Shown here: positions 7,521 through 16,794 of the stretch, one piece after another
How positions within the stretch are numbered: position 1 is the stretch's first letter
Layout of the letters: every line of letters begins with the position of its first letter
NCBI GenBank assembly: GCA_036504445.1
Contig: DASXVE010000009.1
Location: forward strand, 1 to 64,000
Direction: 5' to 3'
Source: Candidatus Aquicultor sp.
Lineage (GTDB): Bacteria; Actinomycetota; Aquicultoria; Aquicultorales; Aquicultoraceae
DNA length: 64,000 bases
Position numbers and translations under genes: made by a program
The notes under the pieces: generated by a model
Database searches by the model: none
The model's input: the letters and a program-made list of their open reading frames with translations, nothing else
Told to the model about the DNA's origin: nothing

Positions 7521-8741
7521 TTAACGGCGCTTTTTCTTGCGCCCTACACTGCGCCTCGCTCCACCATCGTAAGCTACCTTAACCGCTGAGGCAACTGTTC
7601 GATTTGCGGCCGGCGCAAAATGTTTTTCATATTCAAAGCCGGCAAGTTTTTCGTTTCTCAATGTGTGCCCAATAAGTGCTTCAATTTCACGTAAATTGCC
7701 GACTTCTTCTCGCGAGAGAAGACTAATAGCCGTGCCGCGTGCATTGGCGCGGGCTGTACGCCCGATACGATGCACATAGTCTTCCGGATTAGCCGGTATA
7801 TCGTAGTTGATAACATGCGATATACTCTCGACATCGATGCCTCGGGCGACGATGTCGGTAGCGACAAGCACGCTAATACGGCCTTTCTTGAAGCTGGCCA
7901 GAGCGTCTTGGCGCTGTTTCTGACTTCTATCGGAGTGCATTAGTGCGGTAGCTATACCGCGTCTTGAAAGCACCTTACAAAGGAAGTCCGCACGTCGCTT
8001 CGTTCGCGTAAAAATAAGGGTCTTATTGAGTTCACGTTGCCGTAAGAGCGCAACAAGTAAATCGGTTTTTTGCATTGCCGCTACAGGGTAGACGATTTGC
8101 GTGATCGCTTTAGCCGGCGCGGATGGCTTATTAACCTCGACCTTTATCGGGTTGTTAAGCGTATCATGTATAACATCTGACACCTCTCGCGACATGGTCG
8201 CGGAAAACAGCATATTCTGCCGCTTCACAGGAAGCGCTTTGATAATCTGCCTAACATCCGGTAGAAATCCCATATCAAGCATGCGGTCAGCTTCATCGAG
8301 GATGAAAATCTCGATGCTTGAAAGGTCGACGTCGCCCCGCCGCATCATATCGAGTAGGCGTCCCGGCGTCGCAACAAGTACGTCGACACCCCGCTTTATA
8401 GCGCGGCCTTGGGGAGCATACGGCACACCTCCATAAACGGCGAGCACCTTATGCTCGGTGTGGCGTGCACAGCTTATAGCAACCTCTTCGATCTGGGTTG
8501 CAAGTTCTCGCGTTGGTGTGACAATAAGTGCTTTTATAGCTTTATTTTTAGATATCCGCTGGAGTGTGGGAAGAACAAAGGCGGCGGTCTTGCCGCTCCC
8601 GGTCTGAGCACACCCGATAATATCCCGGCCGGCTAATGCCTGCGGGATGGCTTTTGCTTGAATCGGCGTGGGTGAGTCATAACCAATCTTCTCTACCCAT
8701 TCTACCAGCGGCAGCATAAGCCCTAAACGTTTAAATGACAT
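7521..8741 (-). CDS. DEAD-box ATP-dependent RNA helicase (RhlE/CshA type)
   Basis: The 406-residue protein carries the full DEAD-box series in order: the Q motif (GYDSPTPIQAKAIPQAL), motif I AQTGSGKT, Ia PTRELA, Ib TPGRL, II DEAD, III SAT, IV with TLIFTRTKRRAD, V ATDIVARGID and VI HRIGRTAR. The short basic tail (GGARRSVGRKKKRR) replaces any extra RNA-binding domain, which here is supplied by the separate RRM protein downstream. It should unwind short RNA duplexes using ATP in the cytoplasm, in ribosome assembly or mRNA decay. An AGGAGAA-like site precedes the ATG. Confidence 0.92.
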   Translation of the reverse strand: MSFKRLGLMLPLVEWVEKIGYDSPTPIQAKAIPQALAGRDIIGCAQTGSGKTAAFVLPTLQRISKNKAIKALIVTPTRELATQIEEVAISCARHTEHKVLAVYGGVPYAPQGRAIKRGVDVLVATPGRLLDMMRRGDVDLSSIEIFILDEADRMLDMGFLPDVRQIIKALPVKRQNMLFSATMSREVSDVIHDTLNNPIKVEVNKPSAPAKAITQIVYPVAAMQKTDLLVALLRQRELNKTLIFTRTKRRADFLCKVLSRRGIATALMHSDRSQKQRQDALASFKKGRISVLVATDIVARGIDVESISHVINYDIPANPEDYVHRIGRTARANARGTAISLLSREEVGNLREIEALIGHTLRNEKLAGFEYEKHFAPAANRTVASAVKVAYDGGARRSVGRKKKRR

Positions 8742-9184
8742 TCTATTTTCTCCTTAACGTGCGTCTATTCAAATAAATCGCACAACAATAATTTCAGACG
8801 CAGTTAATCTTAGAGAGCCCCGGGATTTCATATGCAGGACAACTAGCAGTATAAATGCGACGAATCTATTATACTCTTTGTTTCCATCCAGGTCTAGAGC
8901 ATTACAATCACTGTAAAAATCCGTGGATAATCCATCGGCAAGGCTATCTCTCACACCATAAACTAAGCCGGTTCACTATAGTATTTTACAGCAATTGTAC
9001 ACCTGTAACATAGGCAACCAGGTGTTCGGGGGTTGTTAGCCCCTTCAAATGCTGGTACCATTAAAGGACTTCAAGAGACCAGTTACTTACCGAGAAATCT
9101 GCCGCCCATAATATAAGCCCTTGGAGGCTTGCTTTGGGAACAACCATACGGGCCTTCACGCAAAAGAATAGGGAGGGAAGCGCT
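8742..9184. other. Intergenic region, no gene recognised
   Basis: About 440 bases separate the divergent helicase gene and the small gene at 9185. It should contain the helicase promoter and a long leader. The stretch 9020-9160 is rich in short complementary pieces (for example GGGGTTGTTAGCCCC around 9029-9043) and could fold, but no known riboswitch class was recognised. Confidence 0.4.
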
Positions 9185-9475
9185 ATGGATACTGCAAGCA
9201 CAGAAAGAATGCTCATCAACAAGATCAAGAAGCTGCGCAAGCAAGACCATGCCATCGTCGCCAACATTCTTGAACTTCTCTCGGAGCTGCGCAAGGACAA
9301 AATCAGCGTCCACCATGTCGATCTTAACCATGCCGATCACTTGGATGATGAGTTCGGGATCTGGAACACGGAACCGGAACGCAAAGAAATTCTGATCAAC
9401 AAGAACTTGAGTCCCGCGCGCCAGCTGCTGGCGTTACTTAAGTCACGTGACAGCCTGAAGGTGGTCGGCTCTTAG
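9185..9475 (+). CDS. Small hypothetical helical protein
   Basis: ATG 9185 is preceded by GGGAGG at 9171-9176, which decides it over an upstream in-frame start at 9134. The 96-residue product is mostly helical and charged: TERMLINKIKKLRKQDHAIVANILELLSELRKDK, then an acidic histidine-containing stretch VHHVDLNHADHLDDEFGIW, then a C-terminal helix. The His/Asp cluster could bind a metal, but no known motif is matched. A terminator follows directly, so it is monocistronic. The function is unknown. Confidence 0.65.
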   Translation: MDTASTERMLINKIKKLRKQDHAIVANILELLSELRKDKISVHHVDLNHADHLDDEFGIWNTEPERKEILINKNLSPARQLLALLKSRDSLKVVGS

Positions 9476-9500
9476 GCTGCAAGCATCATACTCGCACAGG

Positions 9501-9530
9501 AAAAGCCCGCTGTAGAAGGCGGGCTTTTTA
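9501..9530 (+). terminator. Terminator after the small helical-protein gene
   Basis: The hairpin AAAAGCCCGC / GCGGGCTTTTT has a short loop and ends in a T-run. Confidence 0.85.
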
Positions 9531-9597
9531 TTATTAGAAAAATTTTCCAGATTTTGCTAAAGGTTAGCGCCAAACACCCGATAATTATATTAACAAA

Positions 9598-9667
9598 GAA
9601 ATGCAGCATCCCATGAAAGTTAAAGGTGGGGGAGATAGGACCACCCAGGGGCTGCATTTCTTTTTTT
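9598..9667 (+). ncRNA. Candidate structured small RNA, copy A
   Basis: A closed three-helix structure. P1 pairs GAAATGCAGC (9598-9607) with GCTGCATTTC (9651-9660) and is followed by seven T, so P1 also acts as the terminator. P2 pairs CCC (9610-9612) with GGG (9648-9650). P3 pairs GGTGG (9625-9629) with CCACC (9641-9645) around an 11-nt loop GGGAGATAGGA. A second copy at 53728-53806 keeps the same helices with compensatory changes, and the upstream DNA (CCAGATTTTGCTAAAG, then CGATAA) is also shared. An independent promoter and a RNA of about 70 nt are inferred. No known family was recognised. Confidence 0.6.
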
Positions 9668-9849
9668 GTCTTCTAAAACCTCTTAGCCCGCCCCTTGGGT
9701 GCGCGGCTGCAGTTTTCAATAATGAATGAAAGACAGCCCCCATCTTGCCTACATAAATATTTTGCAAATTATTGAAACTCTTTTATTAAGTCAAAGTATT
9801 GTTCGCCGATATAAGGAAACATAAGAGAAATTCTTAAAAAGCCTTCAGC

Positions 9850-9876
9850 AAGCCCCGGCAGTGCCGGGGCTTTTGC
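9850..9876 (+). terminator. Terminator hairpin upstream of pckA
   Basis: AGCCCCGGCA / TGCCGGGGCT with a T-run forms a strong hairpin 120 bases before the PEP carboxykinase start. No gene ends immediately before it, so it may end a leader or small transcript from the 9.7-kb region or act as an attenuator. Confidence 0.7.
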
Positions 9877-9995
9877 AATCCTAAACTCAGCACATGAGCG
9901 ACCAGCTACCCAGGCGAGCCTAAATACATTGCTAAAGTACCTATAAAGGGCGTATTCTAATATATTAGGGAAACTTATCACAAGGGAGGAATTTA

Positions 9996-11657
9996 ATGGC
10001 CAGTACACAATTTCCGCCACGTTCTCCTTGGCGGGCTATGCTTGAAACCGCGTTTTACGCAAATTCGGTTGCTAAAACCACCATGCCCGAGCTTTACGAC
10101 CTCGCGTTGAAGCAGCCAGAAGTCATAGTAACATCACACCCGTTCTACAAACCGGAGCAATTTGGTCTTTCGCAGGATGCTAAGGTTCTTGCTTCAAACG
10201 ATGGCGGTATAGTTGGGCGCACTGCCCGGGCACGACGGCTTGTCCGTCAAATGGGTGACGACAAGAGCGAATATTTGAAAATCTTGAGCGAAGCCATATA
10301 CCAGTTGAATAAGCGCAAGGCGTTATGGCTTGAAGCTATTGTTGGTTTGCACCCCGATTTTATGGTGAAGGCCAACCTTCTAAGTCCTGTAAGCGATGCG
10401 AAGAATATGTTTGACTGGGGCGCCAACTTTGCCCCGTGTTTACAACCATGGAGCGACCTGTACCAGCAGTCGAAGCAGATCAATGAACCCGACATCATGG
10501 TTCTTGCCGATCCTGAGTGGCGCGACGAACGGTTCCCGGATGGGCTTGTCATTATAGATGAAGATGAGAACTGTACCGCACTCCTTGGTTTGCGCTATTT
10601 CGGTGAGAGGAAGAAAGGCACCTTAACGCTGGCTTGGACCATGGGAACCAGGCAGAATATGGTCGCATGCCACGGTGGAATCAAGACTATCGATAAAGAC
10701 CCGCCGATTGCCGTATTTGGTCTGTCAGGTTCCGGGAAGTCGTCGCTGACAAATAGCCACGACCACGCGGGAACGCTCAAGCCGGAGGAAAAAGTTACCG
10801 TCATCCACGACGATGCATTCCTCATCGATCTTGATGCCGATATTACTGTCGCTCTTGAGCCGAGCCTCTTTGATAAAACCGATTCTGTAAAGTTTAAGGA
10901 TTCGACCATTAAGTATTATTACTCTGCACAAAACATTGGGGTGACAGAGATGCCGGACGGTTCTCGCTTAATGGTCCTGCAAGATATGCGAAATGACAAC
11001 GGGCGCTGTATAAAATCGCGCGATATGTTTAACCACGCTGATAGCTGCGCGCGGCCGGGAAGCGTTATATGGTTGCAGAAGGACCCATCGCTGCCCCCCG
11101 TTTCTAAGGTTGCCGATATAGGGCTAGCAGTTGCGATGGGAGCATCTCTTAGTACGATGAGGGCGAAAGGCGTTGAGAACGTGCCGGCCGAAGAGCTTGA
11201 AAAGCTGGTTATTGAGCCTTTTGCCAACCCGTTTAGGGTGCATCCGCTGATCGTCGACTGCCAGCAATTCCGGAAGCTCTTTAAACTTGGAACCGAATGC
11301 TACGTCATGAATACGCATGCGTTTGGTTTGCCGGGTACGAAGACGGATATCCCGCTGAAGCTTTCGCTTTCTATCGTCACGAATATAATCAGGGGAACGA
11401 TAGAGTGGGAAGAGTGGGATCTCTTCCCCGGGCTCATGATACCGAAAAACGGAGCGGAGCTGTTTGGTAGTGATTACGACGGGAAGTATGCACCGACCAG
11501 CGATATCACGTACCTGAAGTTCCTGAGAAAGCGCTTGCAAGACCGCATTACTTATCTCTCGAACAAGCGCGATATCGAACAAGATATGGACAGCGCGTTT
11601 ATCGACCCGTTGGTTACGGCGCGCGTGAAAATCGATAAGATTATTAATCCGATTTAG
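9996..11657 (+). CDS. pckA: Phosphoenolpyruvate carboxykinase, ATP-type family
   Basis: The 553-residue protein belongs to the ATP-dependent PEPCK fold family. The kinase P-loop is GLSGSGKSS (residues about 242-250), close to but not identical with the usual G-x-x-G-T-G-K-T. The metal-binding VIHDDAF strand lies about 30 residues later, where classic enzymes have the D-D-x-x-W motif. The N-terminal half supplies the oxaloacetate site. The enzyme interconverts oxaloacetate plus ATP with PEP plus CO2 in gluconeogenesis or, in anaerobes, in the carboxylating direction. The start is ATG behind GGGAGGA. It appears monocistronic. Confidence 0.85.
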   Translation: MASTQFPPRSPWRAMLETAFYANSVAKTTMPELYDLALKQPEVIVTSHPFYKPEQFGLSQDAKVLASNDGGIVGRTARARRLVRQMGDDKSEYLKILSEAIYQLNKRKALWLEAIVGLHPDFMVKANLLSPVSDAKNMFDWGANFAPCLQPWSDLYQQSKQINEPDIMVLADPEWRDERFPDGLVIIDEDENCTALLGLRYFGERKKGTLTLAWTMGTRQNMVACHGGIKTIDKDPPIAVFGLSGSGKSSLTNSHDHAGTLKPEEKVTVIHDDAFLIDLDADITVALEPSLFDKTDSVKFKDSTIKYYYSAQNIGVTEMPDGSRLMVLQDMRNDNGRCIKSRDMFNHADSCARPGSVIWLQKDPSLPPVSKVADIGLAVAMGASLSTMRAKGVENVPAEELEKLVIEPFANPFRVHPLIVDCQQFRKLFKLGTECYVMNTHAFGLPGTKTDIPLKLSLSIVTNIIRGTIEWEEWDLFPGLMIPKNGAELFGSDYDGKYAPTSDITYLKFLRKRLQDRITYLSNKRDIEQDMDSAFIDPLVTARVKIDKIINPI

Positions 11658-11732
11658 GGTGCTGCAGCGGGTAGCCAAGTAAGACCTTCCATATGCAGTC
11701 GCACAATAGACGGTAAATAGCAAAATAATGCG

Positions 11733-11757
11733 AAAAGCCCCTCTTATAGCGGGACTT
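11733..11757 (+). terminator. Probable terminator of pckA
   Basis: AAAGCCC pairs with GGG-A-CTTT (one bulged A) around a short loop. It is weaker than the other terminators here and has no long T-run. Confidence 0.4.
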
Positions 11758-11891
11758 TCCTATCTGCAGCTTCTCACAGGCTATCTTGAGAGCGATCTAT
11801 TATGTCTTCTAAACCGAGATTGCGGTTGAGGTTGGGCTCATAACTCTTGGCGGCTAGCTATTTGAGCGGTTATTAGCTAAAGTAAGAGTCT

Positions 11892-12512
11892 GTGAGTATA
11901 CTAATCTTTCTTAAAGGCCTCATTCTTGGATATGCTATAGCTGCCCCGGCTGGACCGGTAAATGTTCTCTGCATGCAACGAAGTCTTACCATGGGCATGA
12001 CGGCGGGTTTTCTCTCAGGAGTAGGGGCGGCCACTGCCGATGCCGCTTATGGCTTCATTGCAGCGTTCGGAATAACGCTTATCACCCAATTTATGGTCGG
12101 GCAGCAGGGACTACTGCGCTTTGTCGGCGGGCTGTTCCTATGCTGTCTAGGCTACAAAATGGCAAAGAACCGCATTTCAAGGATAGAGCGAGACGTTAAC
12201 ACCATGGATCTCCTGCACGCGTATCTATCGACTTTTTTAATAACGCTCACGAGCCCCGTAACAATCATCTCGTATGCGGCCGTATTTGCAAGCTTTGGTG
12301 CCGCGTACTCGGCAAAAGGCGACATACTAACCGGTGCGCTCATCGTACTCGGCGTGTTTACCGGCTCCGTCTTGTGGGCGCTCACCCTGAGCGTTAGCAT
12401 GCATTTCTTAGGCAACAGGCTAACCCAAGCCCGCTTGCATCAAGTAAACATTGCCTCCGGAGCGGTAGTGGCTCTGTTTGGTGTTGCATCTATCATGGGC
12501 ACGTGGCTTTAG
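11892..12512 (+). CDS. LysE/RhtB-family amino-acid exporter
   Basis: The 206-residue membrane protein has six hydrophobic segments. The family start is visible as FLKGLILGYAIAAPAGPVNV (the A-P-G-P region) with the SLTMGMTAGFLSGVGAATADAAYG motif following, and a second AFGAAYS-like half after SPVTIISY. These proteins export amino acids such as lysine, threonine or homoserine lactones, driven by proton motive force; the substrate here cannot be told. The start is GTG 11892. No operon partner is evident. Confidence 0.85.
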   Translation: MSILIFLKGLILGYAIAAPAGPVNVLCMQRSLTMGMTAGFLSGVGAATADAAYGFIAAFGITLITQFMVGQQGLLRFVGGLFLCCLGYKMAKNRISRIERDVNTMDLLHAYLSTFLITLTSPVTIISYAAVFASFGAAYSAKGDILTGALIVLGVFTGSVLWALTLSVSMHFLGNRLTQARLHQVNIASGAVVALFGVASIMGTWL

Positions 12513-12587
12513 CTGCGATATTGCGCTTTAGAATGCAAAATCATCCCTCTAGCTTCCTTTGCTTTAATAAATAGAAAGCCGATCTCT

Positions 12588-12711
12588 CGTGGTCACATTA
12601 GTCTTTTATGGCTATGCCGATAAGACCTTCAAACCCGAAGCACTTGCAATGCGTGCTGAAGCGGCGAAGATTATTGCTTTTATAACGCTTGAGCACACCT
12701 CGATAGTTTAA
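12588..12711 (+). pseudogene. Remnant of an S-layer homology (SLH) repeat
   Basis: The frame reads YGYADKTFKPEALAMRAEAAK then IIAF, clearly the second half of an SLH domain (G-Y-x-D-x-T-F-x-P ... R-A-E-x-A-K). The first half, the signal peptide and any other repeats are missing, and only unrelated codons precede it. It is a leftover of a surface-protein gene. Confidence 0.65.
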
Positions 12712-12879
12712 GCCTAAGAAATAGCAGATAAATAGTGCTATTAGTACTTTTGGGTGACAAGCTTTCGCTCGTTTTGATACTTATAGGCGACAGGCAAATC
12801 CTATATATTTGCCTATAATCTTTTCAGGAGCAAATTAGAAATTTCTAAGGTAAAAGAGAGATCAAGGGGTACGTAAAGC

Positions 12880-13551
12880 ATGAAACCGTTATCTTGGCCG
12901 GAGAGCTATAGGATATTGATCGATTTTGAGACTTCCTTATATCTCAATGGGGAGCCTCGTAACGATTTGGTCAGCGATCTAAAGTATAAAAACTATCAAC
13001 GCGTAGCCGATAGACTTCTAGCGATATGTGACCGTGATATGTCTAACTGCCAATTATGTGACCTAAAAGCCGCTAATTATTGGACCTGCATCTTTACTAT
13101 ACTTGCCCTTCGCATGCTTGCCGGATGGTATCTCGTGCTTGAGCCGAAATGCAATTGCGAGGAGCAAAGAAGGGCCGTTTTCCATGAGACCAGAAAATTG
13201 ATTGAGCAAATTCTCGCCAACAACCCTGAAGCTTGCAATTTCGATACAGGCCTTCTTTATGAATTTAAAGGAGATGTCGAGATTTTTATCGGTAACGCCG
13301 CTGATGCCGCCGATAGCTACACGCGAGCGGCGACCTATTACAATTCGTTCACGCACGAAGAGCAAGCTCAGCTTATAACACACCCAAGCGTTGAGCCGCT
13401 CTTCCTGCAATACGATATTATTTGGAAAAACAAGCTTAACAATAGTTTTGCCGATGCGTACGATTTTGTAGATAATTTCGGCAACCGGATTATAAACAAG
13501 TTGGCGTACGCAATGTTGCTAACCGTCCGCGAGCCCGATTTAATGGTGTAA
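12880..13551 (+). CDS. Hypothetical cytoplasmic protein, cysteine-containing, TPR-like
   Basis: The 223-residue protein has no signal peptide or membrane span. The first third contains a cysteine-rich stretch (CDRDMSNCQLCDLKAANYWTC, followed by PKCNCEEQ) that could bind a metal. The middle GDVEIFIGNAADAADSYTRAATYYNSF resembles a tetratricopeptide helix pair. The start ATG has AAGGGG about 13 bases upstream. A terminator lies downstream at 13663. The function is unknown. Confidence 0.65.
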   Translation: MKPLSWPESYRILIDFETSLYLNGEPRNDLVSDLKYKNYQRVADRLLAICDRDMSNCQLCDLKAANYWTCIFTILALRMLAGWYLVLEPKCNCEEQRRAVFHETRKLIEQILANNPEACNFDTGLLYEFKGDVEIFIGNAADAADSYTRAATYYNSFTHEEQAQLITHPSVEPLFLQYDIIWKNKLNNSFADAYDFVDNFGNRIINKLAYAMLLTVREPDLMV

Positions 13552-13662
13552 GAAACGGGAAGTTTAGTGCTGGTGCGCAGTATCTAAAGTGAGATGCGGC
13601 ATAGCGCTTGCCCATAGTATGGAATGAATCTTATTGGTTATCTCCACCAATAATCTCCAAGT

Positions 13663-13686
13663 AAAGCACCCCAGCCGGGGTGCTTT
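13663..13686. terminator. Bidirectional terminator between convergent genes
   Basis: AAAGCACCCC / GGGGTGCTTT with a four-base loop lies between the gene ending at 13551 and the gene ending at 13751 on the opposite strand. Confidence 0.75.
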
Positions 13687-13750
13687 CACCTTTGTTGCAA
13701 ACGTGCGGACCGAACCTATCAGGACAATGCATACTTACGGCTATTTGCAG

Positions 13751-14512
13751 CTATAACGCTTGAATGCGATACCAGAAGTACCCTGCAAGTTCATGGAAGC
13801 TCTCGGCACTTCTAAGCAAGGATGAGGATGTAGGCGCAAATAGTTTCAGCCTTAATGTGATCGGATCGTAACTTGAATCGGACGGATAGGGGATCACCGT
13901 TTTGAAACATTGATTAAAACACCAGGCGGCTCTTCTCATATGCAGCCCGGAAGTAACCAGGCCTATCACGGGCTGCGGCGATTTCTTCAGGATCTTCTCA
14001 ACCTCACGCGCTTGCTCGAGCGTGGTTTGTGACGAGGTCTCAATAGTAATGCTCTTTGCGGGAACTCCAAAACGAAGCGCCCAGTGCCGCATCACCTCGG
14101 CCTCACGCTCACCCGGTTTGCCTTGACCGCCGGACAATATCAAGCGCCTTGCTTTTGCACGCTTAAATGCATCAATACCTGCTACCAGCCGGTCCCAATC
14201 GATAGGTTCCGCTTCACGGCGAAAGCCTGTTGAAGGTGCCGCCCCGCCGCCTAGTATCACGATTACGTCGGCTTGTTTGATGTCCTGCACATGCGAGCGC
14301 GGCGCCGCGCTTTCAATGGCATAGCTGAGCGCGTTGGCTATAAGACCGGTACTGAGCGCGTAGAGACTAACCGCCGTACCAAGCATAATATACCAACCGA
14401 AGCGCAACTCCTTCTGGTTGCGGAGCTCGCGCAGGAAAACAAGCGCTACTATAAGGAGTATGAGGATCCATATAACCGGTTCAAAAAAGAGTTTAAACAT
14501 AGCTTCTTGCAT
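13751..14512 (-). CDS. YdcF/ElyC-like DUF218 membrane protein
   Basis: The protein has two N-terminal membrane spans followed by a DUF218 domain: ADVIVILGGGAAPST, then AKARRLILSGGQG, then VPAKSITIETSSQTTLEQAREV and GLVTSGLHMRRA. These are the conserved glycine and Asn/Ser/Thr motifs of YdcF and ElyC. ElyC-type members act at the cytoplasmic membrane in envelope polysaccharide or undecaprenyl-phosphate handling; the exact reaction is not established. The start is taken at ATG 14512 (253 residues); a TTG at 14539 would add nine residues. Neither has a good ribosome binding site. Confidence 0.8.
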   Translation of the reverse strand: MQEAMFKLFFEPVIWILILLIVALVFLRELRNQKELRFGWYIMLGTAVSLYALSTGLIANALSYAIESAAPRSHVQDIKQADVIVILGGGAAPSTGFRREAEPIDWDRLVAGIDAFKRAKARRLILSGGQGKPGEREAEVMRHWALRFGVPAKSITIETSSQTTLEQAREVEKILKKSPQPVIGLVTSGLHMRRAAWCFNQCFKTVIPYPSDSSYDPITLRLKLFAPTSSSLLRSAESFHELAGYFWYRIQAL

Positions 14513-14695
14513 TGTTTTATAAAGAGACCGCCAAGTCAACCGCTGGTGCGCTGAACAGTGGCTGTGCGGGTTCAGACTTAGTAGGCTATTTGAGGGTTAA
14601 AGCGAAAAGAACACCGTGATACACTCTACTAGAACAAAAGGTATATCGAATTCTATAGGGGATTTTTTTAGAAATAACTTTCAGGAGGTTTTAAG

Positions 14696-15391
14696 GTGGA
14701 TTCAAAAACGCTCAATAAGATTAGCTACGGCTTATACGTCGTCAGCTCCGTGCAAGGTGATCGCCATAATGGGCAAATCGCTAACACAGTATTCCAAATA
14801 ACGTCCGAGCCGCCGACGATAGCTGTGAGCATCAACAAAGAAAACCTCACGCACGAGTACATTGAGAGCAGCGGGCTTTTTACCGTATCCATCCTCTCAA
14901 AAGAAGCGCCGATGCCGTTCATCGGGCAATTCGGGTTTAAGACGGGGCGTGAGGTAGATAAATTTAAAGGCGTAGGCTACCGGCTAGGCGCAAACGGTTG
15001 CCCGGTTGTTCTCGATAACGTAACCGGTTATCTCGAAGCACGCGTCGAGAAAGCCATGGATGTCGGAACTCATACGATTTTTGCCGGGTTGGTAACCGAT
15101 GCGCAGAGCGTGAGCAACGGCGAGCCGATGACATATGCATACTATCACGAGGTAAAGCGGGGAACGGCTCCGAAGACGGCGCCAACATATATTAAAGACC
15201 GGGAAAAGGAAGCTAAGGAGGCTACAAAATTGGATAAGTATACGTGTACGGTTTGCGGGTATGTGTATGACCCGGGGTTGGGAGATCCGGATGCGAGCAT
15301 AGCTCCGGGAACCGCGTTTGAGGATTTGCCGGAGGACTGGGTATGTCCGATTTGCGGCAGCGGCAAAGACGAATTTGAAAAGGTTGGTTAA
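14696..15391 (+). CDS. hrb: Flavin reductase-rubredoxin fusion (high-molecular-weight rubredoxin)
   Basis: The 231-residue product joins an FMN-binding flavin-reductase-like domain (about 1-165, with [21 protein letters not shown]) to a rubredoxin domain (about 178-231) with both iron loops, CTVCGY and [12 protein letters not shown]. This layout is that of clostridial high-molecular-weight rubredoxin, which passes electrons from NAD(P)H to flavodiiron proteins that remove O2 or NO. It is typical of anaerobes. The start is GTG 14696 behind AGGAGG. A flavodiiron partner is not in the window. Confidence 0.88.
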   Translation: MDSKTLNKISYGLYVVSSVQGDRHNGQIANTVFQITSEPPTIAVSINKENLTHEYIESSGLFTVSILSKEAPMPFIGQFGFKTGREVDKFKGVGYRLGANGCPVVLDNVTGYLEARVEKAMDVGTHTIFAGLVTDAQSVSNGEPMTYAYYHEVKRGTAPKTAPTYIKDREKEAKEATKLDKYTCTVCGYVYDPGLGDPDASIAPGTAFEDLPEDWVCPICGSGKDEFEKVG

Positions 15392-15483
15392 CGGCTGCAA
15401 ATCTTTTAATAAATCGCAGGATGCGCTTTTCGAAAACGGGAATACTAAACGAACTAAATACCTTATTGAATCGAGGTGTACAC

Positions 15484-15927
15484 ATGGAAGAGCGCAATGA
15501 AAACGCCGCGCATGCAGCACAGACACCGGAAGAGCCTACCATGCAACAACCGCCGCGCGAGGAGCAGGAAACACCGCATGAGGCGCAAATGCAAGGGGAG
15601 CCACAAGCTACGGCACAACAGCAGGCACAAGGCCCCTCCACCGGAAGGATTGTTGTGGAAGAATTTGCGGTTCGCGGCAACCAGCTTCTTGATACCGTCC
15701 AGCGGGTTCTTCGTGAATCGAGCGTACGCAGAATCAAGATTAAGAACCAGGAAGGTAGAACCCTCCTAGATATCCCCGTCTTGGTCGCCGCGGTCGGTAG
15801 CGCGACCGCTATCGTGTGGTTGCCGATACTCTCAGCGTTGGCGCTATTGACCGGTTTATTTGCAAACTTGAAGGTTGAAGTCGAGCGCGTCGAGCCGCCT
15901 GAAAAGCCGCCCATGAACCGCATGTAG
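15484..15927 (+). CDS. DUF4342 domain protein
   Basis: The 147-residue protein has a disordered N-terminus rich in Glu, Gln and Pro (about 1-50), then a DUF4342 domain: VVEEFAVRGNQLLDTVQRVL then RESSVRRIKIKNQEGRTLLDIPV. A hydrophobic segment AAVGSATAIVWLPILSALALL and a short polar tail follow. The ATG 15484 is chosen for the GAGGTG six bases upstream; the frame is open to 15421. The family is common in anaerobic Gram-positives but has no known function. Confidence 0.75.
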   Translation: MEERNENAAHAAQTPEEPTMQQPPREEQETPHEAQMQGEPQATAQQQAQGPSTGRIVVEEFAVRGNQLLDTVQRVLRESSVRRIKIKNQEGRTLLDIPVLVAAVGSATAIVWLPILSALALLTGLFANLKVEVERVEPPEKPPMNRM

Positions 15928-15954
15928 GTTTGCGACAGAGACCCACACTATAAT

Positions 15955-15985
15955 AAAAACCCCGGCCTGCCGCCTGGGGTTTTTA
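15955..15985 (+). terminator. Terminator after the DUF4342 gene
   Basis: AAAAACCCCGGC paired with GCCTGGGGTTTTT (one mismatch) ends in a T-run. Confidence 0.85.
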
Positions 15986-16134
15986 TTATATCTACCTTAC
16001 TCGTTTATATAACTCACGGTTGATATTCCGTGTTTCGCCAATTGTACGGGTTAGTTGTTAATGCTATTATTGGTTCTACTTCTCATGCAAATGCCTACAA
16101 AGGTCTGAGGATATCAAAGTTCAGGGGAGAGCGT

Positions 16135-16788
16135 ATGAAACTAACCCAGATTATGGCGCGGGACATTCCCGATGCCTGGTTTCAAGCGATACATGCGGTC
16201 GTTGAAGACGGCTTTGAATATACCATCGATCGTGGTAGTTACGAGGGTACTCGTCGAAGAGAACTCGACTTCATAACGATCCGCATTACACACCCAGGTA
16301 CGCATCCGCTCGTGCCCGATATCCCACCGCACCTCGGCTTAACACCGCCGGCGTCGGAAGAGTATGTCGAGGATTACCTGCGCTACCTTATGACGTCAGA
16401 GCGACAGGAGAACGAGCAGTATACATACGGGCAGTATCTTGAGCCGCAGATTTTCGAAGTTATCCGTATGTACAAAGAAGATGGTTTGATGACGAACCAG
16501 GCGTGCATGGCCGTCTGCGATGCCGACTCCATCTACCTTGACGATCCGCCGTGCCTGCGGCAGGTCGACACCAGGGTTCGCGACGGTAAACTGCACTTCT
16601 TCATCTATTTCCGTTCTTGGGACTTATGGGGCGGCTTCCCGGCTAACTTAGCGGGTTTACAGCTAATGAAAGAGTTCATGGCAAGTGAAATCGGTGTAGA
16701 AGACGGAGAGATCATCGCGGTTTCAAAGGGGCTGCATCTGTATGAGTATGCGTGGCCGCTTGCCAATATCAGAATGGGCAAGAAATAA
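16135..16788 (+). CDS. thyA: Thymidylate synthase, methanogen-like type
   Basis: The 217-residue protein is shorter than bacterial ThyA (about 264). It carries the catalytic cysteine in DDPPCLRQVDTRV and the dUMP-binding FRSWDLWGGFPANLAGLQLM, equivalent to the R-S-x-D-x-x-x-G-x-P-x-N signature of ThyA. The N-terminal RDIPDAWFQAIHAVVEDGFE matches the compact archaeal (methanogen) type, whose folate donor may be a methanopterin-like cofactor. The start ATG 16135 has GGGAGAG; the frame is open to 16030 but without a site. A dUMP to dTMP role is likely; the cofactor is open. Confidence 0.8.
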   Translation: MKLTQIMARDIPDAWFQAIHAVVEDGFEYTIDRGSYEGTRRRELDFITIRITHPGTHPLVPDIPPHLGLTPPASEEYVEDYLRYLMTSERQENEQYTYGQYLEPQIFEVIRMYKEDGLMTNQACMAVCDADSIYLDDPPCLRQVDTRVRDGKLHFFIYFRSWDLWGGFPANLAGLQLMKEFMASEIGVEDGEIIAVSKGLHLYEYAWPLANIRMGKK

Positions 16789-16794
16789 GCTGTT

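Noticed and set aside
9598-9667. Identification of the small RNA as 6C RNA or a c-di-GMP riboswitch
   Set aside because: The C-rich double hairpin of 6C RNA and the conserved boxes of c-di-GMP aptamers are not present.
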